From Cercospora beticola (taxonomy: Eukaryota; Ascomycota; Dothideomycetes; Mycosphaerellales; Mycosphaerellaceae), in contig NC_088943.1 of assembly GCF_033473495.1 (NCBI RefSeq), forward strand, positions 1,654,001 through 1,718,000: 64,000 bases of DNA. Reading direction: 5' to 3'. Positions 54,289 to 64,000 of the stretch are shown here, in pieces (position 1 is the first letter of the stretch; the number at the start of each line of letters is the position of its first letter). The position numbers were made by a program, and so were the translations under genes. Under the pieces are notes generated by a model. It ran no database searches. It was not told the DNA's origin and was given only the letters and a program-made list of their open reading frames with translations.

Positions 54289-55509
54289 CTTTGCAGGCTG
54301 TCTTCGTCGCTCGTATATTGGACTTCGTTGTATGGGCGATGCTGCTCAAGTGTGCCTGTTATACCGCGTCCGGTCCTGTCTGCTTCGGGAGAATTCTAGG
54401 AAATGGAGGCATTGAGAAAGGAGATGGGAGGTACTCGCAAACAGCGTTCAGCACCGCCTACAGCGCGCGCGGTTCACCTTGACCAAACGACTTCCGGATG
54501 GCCGCATGTTTGAAGGGGAGCGATACGCAAATCACGGGATTCATACGGAGCATGATCCCAGCTGTATGGCCTGCCCGAACCAGGTTGCAATGCACTTTGC
54601 CGGCGTTTGCGGCGGCCACGAAAGCAACCTCATTGTCGGCATAGGGGCAGCGGCTTGCTCTCTCGTAGACAGTTCCGGTCTTGCGGAAGAAGGAGTCGCA
54701 AAGGTACGAGTTGAGGTCTTGCTCGAACACAGTGGCATGATGAAACCAAAGTGATCATCGAGTGTGGTTTCCTTTTGCCGCTGTATTGGGTAAACCGCGG
54801 GTTAGAGCGTCGCCAAGACCATGTAGACTTTGTGCGTCCTGGGTGAGCGTTTGCAACAGCTGAAGAGCTGTTTGTCGTGTTCTCTCATACTTTTGACTGG
54901 GTTCATGACGGTTTGTCACGTCGTGAAGACACGGAGCCTCGTCCGGCTGTCAGAGAGGCTTGTTCTGCACAAGCTGGAGAACCTGCAGTCAAACGCGGAG
55001 GGAGGCAGGCGATCACAACTCCCGCCGGTTTTCTCCAGACAAGCGACGTGCACAACGCCACCAGCCTTTGCGACTTTCACATGAAGACCACCAATTTGAA
55101 GAAGAGAGACATCGAGGTTAACCAATTACAAGCCAATTTCAACATGTGAAGGTTCACCAATTGAAGACACTCTCAACATGACAGCTTGGCAACAATCTCC
55201 CAGAGAGCGCGGTGATTGGCAGCCTCGGACGCTGGAGATCTCCGCATCTTCACATGTTCGGTGGGCGTCTGGGACGTGGTCCAGGCTTGGCTTTCAGCCT
55301 CTCATCCTGTGCGCAAGCGATCTTGTCCGTAAGCAGACGTCTGCGAATGGGGCACACTACGCGCCACAAAAGTCTCCAGGAACGCGATTCCTCGGTAGTC
55401 CGACTTCTCTAGTAGCAAGCATGAACGCGCTCTTCCTCTTTGATGCACATCGACTGTAAGTCCGCGACCTTTTTCTTATTGCTCATGCCCTTGCGGACGC
55501 GATCCAGCG
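54289..55509. other. Divergent intergenic region, no gene seen
   Basis: Between the zinc-finger gene (minus) and the mannosyltransferase (plus). Open frames up to 93 codons show no features. An extra upstream exon of the zinc-finger gene could lie at its left end. Confidence 0.45.
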
Positions 55510-57284
55510 ATGCTCGCGCCTACCTCTCGGAGGCAGACAATCTGTAGTCTGCCCAGGCTAGGCTTAGCAACACTTTTCAGCCTGCTGCTGATCTGGTACA
55601 CCACACGAGGAGGAGATGGCTCTGCCTGGCGGAAGCTAGGAAACCAGGCACAACAGCACTTTGGGGACCCGTCATGGAAAGATCAGAAGCTCCCACCTGG
55701 AGCGACAATTGAGCATGGAGGCGAAGCAGTGCCAGCAGCGCAGTCTGCGATCGAGAACTTCGAGAACATCGAGAACAGCGATGACGAAAACGAACAGACT
55801 CCGACGAGCAGCGAGACAACCTTGGAAGACAGCGTGCCAGAGCATGCTACGTCTGAGATGACATTGGACGAACCACATGCGATTCGCGAAGATGCGCACA
55901 AATTCTCTCATGCCGATGAGTTTCTCCCACATTTCCAGGATGTGTTGAAACTTCCTGGTGTTGATTTCGAGACGTGTAAATCGACGTGTACGTGGCCGGA
56001 TCTGAAAAAGGTCAACTTCCAGTTTCCTGGCGAAGGCGAGGGATGGGGAGGAGTGAACCTCTCATGGACCAAGACTCCCTATCCACAAGCACATCTGGAT
56101 TCAGAGAGAGCCAAATGGCAGTCTCACGTACAGACAGGTTTCATGCCGTGGAACGAGCACTCACACCGCTTCAATGGTCGTGGAATAGTGATCGTGGGCG
56201 GGAAGAGCATCAAGAAAATCGTGGTTGTTTTGAGGAAACTCTTTCTCCTGCGATCGCAATTACCCGTTGAGATCCATTATTGGGGATACGAGATGACGGA
56301 TGAGAAGAAGAAAACATTGACTGATCTGATGCCGACGATCACCTTCAACGATCTATCAGGCGAGCACAATATTTTCAGATCGTCTTATGTTGCTGTTCCC
56401 GGGAAGACAAATTGTGAGTGTCCTGCTTTCTTCCCAAACTCCCTCTGCTAACATGCGACCACCTAGACCAGCTCAAAACCGCCGCCATGATCAACACCCG
56501 CTTCGCCGAACCCCTCCTCCTTGATTCCGATAACATTCCCATCCTCGCTCCAGAATTGCTCTGGAACTCTACCGAGTACCTCGAATACGGCACCATATTC
56601 TGGCCCGACATCGCTCGAACCCGCCCAGATAACCCGATCTGGTCGATCACCAACACGCAATGCCGCATGAACGAATACGAGCAAGAATCCGGACAACTTC
56701 TGGTTGACAAACGCAAATTTTGGTATCATCTTCAACTTTCTGCATGGATGAACGCACCCTCAGTCGACGAAAAAGGCGAATTCAAAGCCGAATCTCCATA
56801 TTTCAGCATTCTCCTCGGCGACAAAGATACATTCCGTTTCGCATGGCACGCGCTGAAAACGAAATATGGAAAGCCATCGAAGTTTCTCACTAGTGTTGGA
56901 ACTGTTGCTGGACCGGAGAAATTCTACTGCGGGCATTCATTTCTGCAGTATCATCCTGACGGCCGCCCGATGTTCATGCACGGTGGAGCGCTCAAGACGA
57001 TGGCAAAGGAGGTGATGAAATGGCACCGCGAAGAAAATGGAGGAGTGTATCAGGTATACAAGAAGAGTGATTATGAAGAACAACATGAGAAGGTGGTGAA
57101 TGTGAGAATTGGGTTTGATGGGAGGCAGTACGATTTTCCAGGGAAAGAGACGATGGATGAAGGACATGTGACGTTTTGTACGTTGTTGGATGACATTGAG
57201 CCTAGGCCATTGGAGGAGCTGGTACCTGGGTTTGAGCAGGACTTTGATTATATTGGGGGATATTGGCCGCTGGAGGGTGGGTGA
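55510..57284 (+). CDS. Alpha-1,2-mannosyltransferase, GT71 (MNN2-type)
   Basis: A Golgi type II membrane glycosyltransferase that adds mannose branches to N-glycan outer chains. Exons 55510-56413 and 56467-57284 (53-nt intron joining GKTN to YQLKTAAMINTRF) give 573 residues. A short cytosolic N-terminus is followed by the signal anchor LGLATLFSLLLIWYTT (about 18-34) and an acidic stem to about 130. The catalytic part has GRGIVIVGGKSIKKIVVVLR, LPVEIHYWGYEM, FAEPLLLDSDNIPILAPELL (containing the D-x-D-type DSDN motif), YGTIFWPDIAR and ESGQLLVDKRKFW, with a C-terminal FMHGGALKTMAK, all typical of the putative-mannosyltransferase (GT71) family. The start at 55510 is the first ATG. Confidence 0.92.
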
Positions 57285-57550
57285 GCGGGGACTGAGAAGG
57301 AAAGTATATGATTTGATGAATTGAACATAATAACGACAAGCATGAATAATTGCGCATAGAGTTGGTGGCTCTGGTCACCCTCTGGAAACCCACAAGTCGC
57401 GAGTTATAATCAATGTGCCCCTGGCGCGATGGCTACTAATTCCGATCACAGGCAGAACAGCAGGGGCGAAACCTTGAAGCTTCTCCGTGGCATTTCGTAA
57501 GTACAGAGCTAACACTCACTGCGTAGCTCAGAAAGCACTATACTGGCCCT

Positions 57551-59312
57551 TCAACCTCGCTTTACCTTCTTATAAACCACCACACTCGTCCCATCATCCA
57601 ACCTCTCCCTCTCTGGAACCAACTCATAACCCCCCACAGCAGGCAAAATCTTCCTCCACGTAACCCACCACACCGCACCCGTAACCAAAACCGCAATCCC
57701 CACCACACTCGAAAGCCAATACGGCAAACTCGTATCCCCCTTTCCCCCAGGCGGTCTCAAAAACGGCGCCACCATTTGAAAAATCTGCGCCGCCATATAA
57801 AACGCCGCAACAGGCCACCAACATCGAAAGGGTCTCAAACTCTCAGGATCCTTATACCTCAACCAAAAAAATCCCACCACAACGAAGAAATTTATGACTG
57901 AGCCAGGATACCCTTCCAAATCCAAGATGAAATTATACGCGTCTCCGAAAGGAATCGCAACGATGACGATGAAGCTGGGAATCCAATGGAGAAACAGTCC
58001 AGCAGAAGGTGATCCAAAAGGCCAATTACTCGCCCAGAATTTCGGCCAAGGTAAAACACCCTCTTTCGCTAATTCCTGATTCACGCGTGCTTGCGCGAAG
58101 GTGACAGTCATGACGTTTCCGAATGCCGATAAAGCGATTAAGACGGAAATCGCCTGTTGGCCTTGATGCCCAAAGACTTTATCCATGAAAAGTGCTGCGA
58201 CTGTTGTACCCGATTTCGCGACTTCGGAGGGTGTAGCGGCGGAGAAATAGGCTACATTGGCGAGGACGTAGAATGTTCCGCAGATTCCTAGACCGAGTGG
58301 ACCGGCGATTTTGAGGGTTCGGACGGGGTTGCGGACTTCGTTGAGGACGTAGGCGGCGTTGGTGTAGCCGGCGAAACTGTTTAGGACTTTGAAGAGGGAG
58401 TTGGACCATTGGTATCCCGAGGAGGAAGTTCCAGCGAAAGAGTTTTGGAAACTGGCTCGGGGGTTTGGGATGTGGGAGCCTCCGGCTAGGACTACGAAGC
58501 CGGTGATGACGATGAAGAGGAGGACGAGGACTTTTATGATTCCGATGGCGTTCATGAAGCGGAGGCCGAAGTTGGGGATGAAGGCGTGGAGGCTGCAGAT
58601 GAAGGTGATGATGAGGATTGCTACGCCGCGTTTTTCCCATTCGGATGCGAGTTTGTCGGCGGCTTTGTAGATGTATTCGACTGCAACCACACATCCGCTA
58701 GCGGTGAATCCCAACAGCACAATCTGGAATGCGAAGACTGTTGTGGCGAATAACTTTGGTCGTCGATATGCTGCTTCCAGATAGACTTTCTCTCCTCCAG
58801 ATCGAGGGATCATGCAGCCTAGTTCCAACCAGATGAAGAGTCCTGCGAAAGCGATGCCTAGGCCCAGAAGCCAGAGCATCATGGCTGCTCCGACGGATCC
58901 GACGCCTTTGGTGATGCTTGAGGGAGTGGAGAAGATGCCGGTGCCAATGATACGACCGATTCTGAGAAGATGAGTAGACGTCAGTATTGGTGGGAGACTA
59001 TGCTTCTGACTGTCGTTCCAGACAGAGAGATTTGGGCGAGACCCACATCAGAAACGTCGTAGAGAACAATCCCAAATGTCTTCCCATTCCTCCAGCTTCT
59101 GCTTCTCCAGGCGGTAATTCTCCAACCTTGGGCTGTTGCAGATAATCAGGCTCATTGGATCCGAGCTCGCTGTTCTCTGACGTCGACCGCTGTTGTTGAA
59201 CATGGAACTGTTTTTCATCTTTTGTTCCGATCGTCGTTACCGTCGCTCCATTCTCTTGCACATTCTGTTGACGATCCCGTCGCCACAAAGGCGACATCGT
59301 GAAGCCCGCCAT
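57551..59312 (-). CDS. Amino-acid permease, methionine permease (Mup1)-like
   Basis: A plasma-membrane APC-superfamily transporter. Exons 59312-59047 and 58961-57551 give 558 residues. The 85-nt intron uses the GTGGGT donor at 59046 and restores STTFLIIGRIIGTGIFSTPS, the conserved TM1 of LAT/YAT-type permeases. The N-terminal 80 residues are hydrophilic and contain the acidic/Pro patch typical of regulated turnover. About 12 membrane segments follow (for example MLWLLGLGIAFAGLFIWLEL, VLVLLFIVITGFVVLAGG, VINFFVVVGFFWLRY). EVRNPVRTLKIAGPLGLG and FAQARVNQELAKEGVLPWPK are Mup1-like landmarks. Methionine/cysteine specificity is inferred from similarity only. Confidence 0.9.
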
Positions 59313-60463
59313 ATCCTGTCAAATCCAAATCCAAATCCCGATCCAGCTTAGGCGCAGTAAAAGGACAAGAAGACCACAGGACAGAGAAATGCAAACATAA
59401 AACCACCTTGTCAGTAGTATACCACATCGAAATCTTCAAATCACACCATCTCTCCGACCCTCACAACAAAAAGTGGCACAACGACCTCCCAACCCGACGA
59501 TCAGCACGCCGCAGTTCCGCACACGAAAGCATACGCACGCAGTCGGCATCTCTCTCAGCGCAGCCGGTACCACGTCAACGTATCAACAAGCTCCAGCATC
59601 CCATGTCCAAACCGTTAGCTAAGCCTCTCAGCCTAAAAGCTTAGCACAGCTTCAACGGCGAGACATTGCAGCTGCTTTCCAGATTGTCATTGGATCCGAG
59701 TAGATGCCATGGTACGTAAACATAGCAGTGGACCTATCGCGTGGTATGCAATGCCAATTGCGTGCTTGGACTAGGATCGGTGAAATCTGGCGCTGGAGCC
59801 GACGAACCGGCTTCTTTATTGGTTGTGATGCACCGAAGCTGATCATCTTGGGAAACTTGCTTCATTCTTCACGGATCGTACGGCAAGTGATCGTGCGGTT
59901 GGAAAGAGAGAGGGGTATTGTCGAAGCATTCGAGCTGGATTTGAATCCCGTTATTTGCCGCCAACACCGAAAGTGAAGGGCACCTGAGGAAGAAGAATGT
60001 CTTATTCTTTTACAGCTAACTAAACCTCAATCCTCCCGAACGCGATAGCTTTGGCTCAAGATTGTGCCATCGCTCTGTCCGAAATGTATAATGTGTGACA
60101 GACATACAAGCGTACCATTCACATTTTCCATGTTCATCTCATCTCATCTCATATGCTCATGTTCCGTATCTCGTCTCATCTTGCCCTGTTTCCGGGCATC
60201 CTCACTGCAAACGCCATTCGCTATGCATTCACATATTCACAGAGAGAGCAGCAAAGCAGCGCTGAACTCGATCTTGGTCGCTAAACGCTGGCAGCACACA
60301 ATGCTCATCATTCTTTCCGCGGGGTGCTGCCACCACCCCCACCACTCCCACCAGCACCAAAGTACGTTCTCGAAATGTCATCCAGTTTCTCGGACACCGA
60401 CCTCTTCATTGACGCCAACGGGGGCTTCACCGGCGAAGCAGACGAAGTCGGGTCCCCTGATTG
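59313..60463. other. Intergenic, no gene seen
   Basis: Between the permease start and the stop of the next minus-strand gene. It contains an imperfect ATCTC run near 60137-60152. No coding signal. Confidence 0.45.
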
Positions 60464-63244
60464 TCAGTACTTAGATTTGCGGCCGCTGTTTCGCGAGGCC
60501 GTCTTCTCTCTTCGCGACCGCTCCTGTTGTTCCTCGAACACGCTCTCGTCCTCTTCAGGTACAGCCTCTGGAGCAGGAGTCCGTTTGCGATCACGGTGGC
60601 GTCGCATGCGGTTGCTGCTAATTTGTGAAGCACTGTCGTCAGGTGCAAGACTCTCCATATCGTCCAACCCATCGTCGTCGCCTTCTTCGATGTCAGTGAT
60701 GCCGCTGGCTGGAGTGTCCAGGCGCACGCCGATTGGGTCGATGCCGCTGCCACGCCGGGCCTGAGCTTGGGCTGCGAGACCTGCCGAACGCTCTCTAAGC
60801 ATCTGTCGCACAAGCTCTGCACGTCCGTGCAAGATCTCGAATGCATCTTCTAGGCGCTCCATGTCCATGAAGAGGTTACGCTCCAGTTCTGCGGCAACTG
60901 CAATCTCGGTATCCTCATCGAGCTGCACAGGAGCAGGCGCCGCAACGCCCATGCCAGGTCCAGGAGTCGGTCCGCGAGTTGGGAAAATAGACGGTGCCTC
61001 GCCTTCGAACGGAGTCGGGCCACGTGATGGCACAGCGCTGAAGCCACTGAAAGGTGTTCCGTTCCGGGAGAATGGCGTATGATTCTGGTTCCTCGAGGGT
61101 CCTCTAGACGCCGCTGGCGATGCATATGCTGAGGCTGAAGGAGGAAAGCCAGCTTCTGCGCCAGACCAAAGGAATCCATCGAACCTGCCAGAAGTGAGAA
61201 TGTCCCATTCTGCCTCGTTCACTTCGGCCAGAGTGGCGAGCATGCTGTGGAGAGTAGGATTGTTAAGCAGATACATCGCAGCTTCACAATCTCGAGGCGG
61301 GCGGTCCAAGCGGTAGAGTCTCTGCAGAGCTTTCTTAGCCCTCCGCAGAGCAGTAGAGGAGGTCGTCGGGCGTTCTGCAGGTGTCGGCGCTCTGGACGAT
61401 GCAATGCTGCTTTGCCCATGCATAAGTGCAATGAAAAGATTGCGTTGGTATTGGTTCAGTTTGGTCATCATGGCAAACATGAGAGTATCCTCATCTGCCT
61501 CTTCAGGCGGACTGCAGGGATATTCGGGTTGTTGTGAGAGCCAACTCTGCACTGCGCGCTTCGTCTTCTGATTCTGTCGAATGTAGTGGTCTTTGTATTC
61601 TTCGGGAACGTCGATGTCCAGTTTCTGCATGGGCGCCTGGGTGGCACCTGAAATGCCAAGCCCGCTGTCATCAGGTTCGATCGAGAAAGGGGGCCATTGC
61701 GGGAGTTCTCGTCGACCTGCGACGAATTCCAGAATCTCGCCCCAGCTGATACCAGTGTCCTCCTCATCAGAAAGTGTGGGCTGTGGCGTTGTTTTACACA
61801 CGACACAGTCACATCGCTGTGAGGAGATGTCCCGAGCAAAGACCTGCGAGAGCTTGTCCAGCAACCTTCTCGCAACGGACTTGTATCCGGTAGCTACTGC
61901 AACCGAGCCATTTCCTTGCAGCACGTGCAGATAGTCATCCAATCGCTTATGAAGCGAGTTGAACACTTTCGCATACTCTTCCAGGGGTGCAGTCTGACCA
62001 AGTGCTGGTGATTGGTAGACGCTAAAAGGTTGTACAGGGGGTCCAGTCTGTATCAATCTGCGAGGAACGGGTGTGGGCAGGCCGCCGTTCTTCAACAAGT
62101 AGTCCACGCGCGGGGCTTCCCTCGGACCTGTCACCGGAGGTGGGGGAGGCGGAGGGGGAGGTGGCATTTGCTTCGCAGTCATTGGTGTTGGGAACGACCT
62201 GCCGTGGTGCGAGTTCGCAGCACCAACGTCGATGATGGGAGTTGCTCGTGCGGCATATTCTTGAACAGGAGTCTTCGGCTGTGAGTCAGTCACAGAGGGT
62301 GAGTTGTAGTCTTGCGTATTCACGACATGAATGGGTCTCCTGCTCTGTCTGCTGGGCTTTCGATCAGGTGCAATCGACGTTGCGTCCGAGTCCGTGGTCT
62401 CTTCGGTCAGTGTAGATCGATCGCGTGATGTTGTCGATTCGGTCCTCCTGTAACTGCTGACCGGTGTTGACTTGCGCTCTTCGTCCGGGAACGTCCCTGG
62501 CATGCTCGAAATTTCCGACCCAAACCGCGCCTCTTTCCGTAAACTCGTGCCCGACTTTGCATTCTTGACCCCATTCACGCCGCTCGCACGTAGTCCTCCA
62601 TCTGAGCTCTTTCTTGGGCTGTCCGTTTTCAGCTTAATATCCTCCACGCTCGACCTCTTACTCCTCCCACTGCTTGACCTCCTTGGCTCGGGCTCATCAG
62701 CGGTGAGTGGTGGGCTAGGCGGGGCGCGTGTTGGTGGTGCGGGGGTCGACTTTTTCCGCCGCCCCTCGTTGCTGCCCAGGTCTGTAGCGTCGGGAGTGAT
62801 GGGGTCTGCCTTGGTCTTGCTCGCATCGTCTCTGCCCACCGCTTCTCTGCTGTGGGCTTTGCTGAAGGTTGGATATGAGCTCGGTGCTTCACCGCTGATT
62901 GAGCGACGCTCCATTTCTGGCACAGCCATGGAGGCAGTCTTTTTGCGGATGCTGCTGGCGTCGCTCCTCTCTGAAGTCGTCGGATCTCGCTCCCGGTCGG
63001 TAGACTTTCGCGTGGAGGAATGGAGCGGGAGCTTGGTAGCGGAGGAGGATTTATGCGATGATCGGGAAGTCTTGTCGCGCGAGTCCCGCTCGTCGGTGGA
63101 GTGGTGCTTGCGACGGTGCCTCTTCCGCTCGCCGTCCTGGGAAGAGGACATGTCGGTACGCGGAGGCGGAGGAGGGGAGGAGGTATCGTCGGCGTGGTTG
63201 GCGAGAGCGGGATCGTGTCGGTCGGGCCACCTCAGTTCGGGCAT
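60464..63244 (-). CDS. Large, mostly disordered protein of unknown function, about 926 aa
   Basis: A single open frame. The upstream start at 63256 is a GTG, so the ATG at 63244 (MPELRWPDRHD) is used; an ATG at 63151 (MSSSQDGERKRHRRKHHS) is an equally possible start. The first 400 residues are Ser/Arg/Lys/Asp-rich and include a run of ten prolines. The central part (about 420-720) looks folded: LEEYAKVFNSLHKRLDDYLH, YKSVARRLLDKLSQVF, a CDCVVCKT cysteine cluster, YIRQNQKTKRAVQSWLSQQP, ALRRAKKALQRLYRLDRPPR, and AEWDILTSGRFDGFLWSG. A further helix (AVAAELERNLFMDMERLEDA) precedes a charged tail with RRHRDRKR-type basic motifs. It is probably nuclear. No enzymatic motif could be confirmed by eye. 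Confidence 0.8.
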   Translation of the reverse strand: MPELRWPDRHDPALANHADDTSSPPPPPRTDMSSSQDGERKRHRRKHHSTDERDSRDKTSRSSHKSSSATKLPLHSSTRKSTDRERDPTTSERSDASSIRKKTASMAVPEMERRSISGEAPSSYPTFSKAHSREAVGRDDASKTKADPITPDATDLGSNEGRRKKSTPAPPTRAPPSPPLTADEPEPRRSSSGRSKRSSVEDIKLKTDSPRKSSDGGLRASGVNGVKNAKSGTSLRKEARFGSEISSMPGTFPDEERKSTPVSSYRRTESTTSRDRSTLTEETTDSDATSIAPDRKPSRQSRRPIHVVNTQDYNSPSVTDSQPKTPVQEYAARATPIIDVGAANSHHGRSFPTPMTAKQMPPPPPPPPPPVTGPREAPRVDYLLKNGGLPTPVPRRLIQTGPPVQPFSVYQSPALGQTAPLEEYAKVFNSLHKRLDDYLHVLQGNGSVAVATGYKSVARRLLDKLSQVFARDISSQRCDCVVCKTTPQPTLSDEEDTGISWGEILEFVAGRRELPQWPPFSIEPDDSGLGISGATQAPMQKLDIDVPEEYKDHYIRQNQKTKRAVQSWLSQQPEYPCSPPEEADEDTLMFAMMTKLNQYQRNLFIALMHGQSSIASSRAPTPAERPTTSSTALRRAKKALQRLYRLDRPPRDCEAAMYLLNNPTLHSMLATLAEVNEAEWDILTSGRFDGFLWSGAEAGFPPSASAYASPAASRGPSRNQNHTPFSRNGTPFSGFSAVPSRGPTPFEGEAPSIFPTRGPTPGPGMGVAAPAPVQLDEDTEIAVAAELERNLFMDMERLEDAFEILHGRAELVRQMLRERSAGLAAQAQARRGSGIDPIGVRLDTPASGITDIEEGDDDGLDDMESLAPDDSASQISSNRMRRHRDRKRTPAPEAVPEEDESVFEEQQERSRREKTASRNSGRKSKY

Positions 63245-64000
63245 GGCATGGTGCACGGCAGGCAGGTGAGGCGCTTAGAGGAGCTGTGTGCTGGGCCAAT
63301 GAGAAGGCCGGTCGCGGAGGGCAGCTGGCAATCTGCCGACGTTGTTGCTGCAGCGCGGTGTGCAGTGGGAGTGGATATGTGGTGCGTCGCTCCTAGCGAG
63401 CATTTCTGTTGTTCGTGTGACGTGTCGTCGCGGCAGAGCGGCCTGCAGAGTGGCCTCGTCTTGCTGGCTGCTGATGGAGTTATCGAGTTGGCACCAGATC
63501 CACCCAGCCACCCTCCATCACCCACCCGCCGCCGTCATCACCGCCAGAGCACGGCCGCGCACACGACTCGCGCTTCCTCATTCACCGCGACGCCAGCAGA
63601 TGGAGACTCTGGGGATGAGCGGAGAAGAGTGATAGAAGACGTTCAGCATGAAAGCCCAATGCGAAAGCAGGGGCCGCGACGTTAGTGGCGTAATACCGGC
63701 ACACCATCGCCATCGCTCCGCCGTCTATACCATTCCCCATGATCATCCGAGCTATGCTGCGTTGCCGCAGGCACAGTGCGCTGGCAGAGAAGCACGCAAA
63801 TCGTGTTGCTGCCGTTGATCGGATGGTATAAGCGGACACCTCATCAAGACGGCATTTTATGCTCCCGAGATTGCGGACAGCAGAATGGAAGGGAATACGC
63901 CCACTTTACGATCTCTCTTGCGCACTGGATCCCACAATTGCCTCGCTTGTCGACAGAGGGCGCCTGAGTAACGCTGCGTGAGGCGGAGGTTAACCCAGAA
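63245..64000. other. Intergenic to the right edge, no gene seen
   Basis: GC-rich upstream region of the disordered-protein gene. Frames of 60-190 codons here are Arg/Ser/His-rich and look like chance. Confidence 0.45.

Noticed and set aside
1..64000. CRISPR arrays, bacterial operons, attachment sites, complete transposons
   Set aside because: The window is eukaryotic. No direct-repeat/spacer array, transposase, reverse transcriptase or terminal-repeat element was recognised.

Overview
The window is nuclear DNA of a filamentous ascomycete. Most genes carry short (47-93 nt) GT-AG introns with CTAAC/CTGAC-like branch sites. The gene set fits: velvet factor VelB, a Pex14/17-type peroxin, INO80 subunit Ies2, AP-3 delta, a GT71 mannosyltransferase, a GH3 beta-glucosidase, an AflY-type oxidase and an A-T-C NRPS-like enzyme. 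A plant-associated Dothideomycete would fit the many secreted proteins, but that rank is inference. There is no bacterial signature.

Layout. 1-12024 looks like a small secondary-metabolism neighbourhood: the 5' end of an MFS exporter, an MDR-type reductase, an AflY/questin-oxidase-type protein, a repeat-rich secreted protein and a monomodular A-T-C NRPS-like gene. An intron-containing tRNA-Asn follows at 12520-12620. 13369-18089 holds housekeeping genes (Ies2 and Pex14/17 divergently arranged) and an unknown protein. 18705-22933 holds an XlnR/AraR-like Zn2Cys6 regulator and an L-fucose-permease-type MFS transporter; each is interrupted once by an in-frame TAG while the rest of its frame stays open. 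23133-30770 holds a GPI-anchored protein, an orphan secreted protein, an aldo-keto reductase and two unknown genes. 31098-35295 is a tandem pair of mucin-like secreted proteins. The second has grown by duplication of exon+intron units, with five related introns of exactly 51 nt. 36554-39450 is a secreted beta-glucosidase. 39782-45082 holds AP-3 delta and velB, followed by about 4 kb with no convincing gene upstream of velB. 49086-63244 holds an unknown 669-aa protein, purine-synthesis GAR transformylase, a small membrane-anchored protein, a small three-finger C2H2 protein, the mannosyltransferase, a methionine-permease-type transporter and a large disordered protein.

Functional links. The first 12 kb could encode synthesis and export of one small molecule. 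The sugar-type regulator and transporter at 18.7-22.9 kb could form a regulator/target pair, but as read in the DNA both would be truncated. Exon joins were worked out by hand from frame continuity and splice consensus; none has transcript support here.
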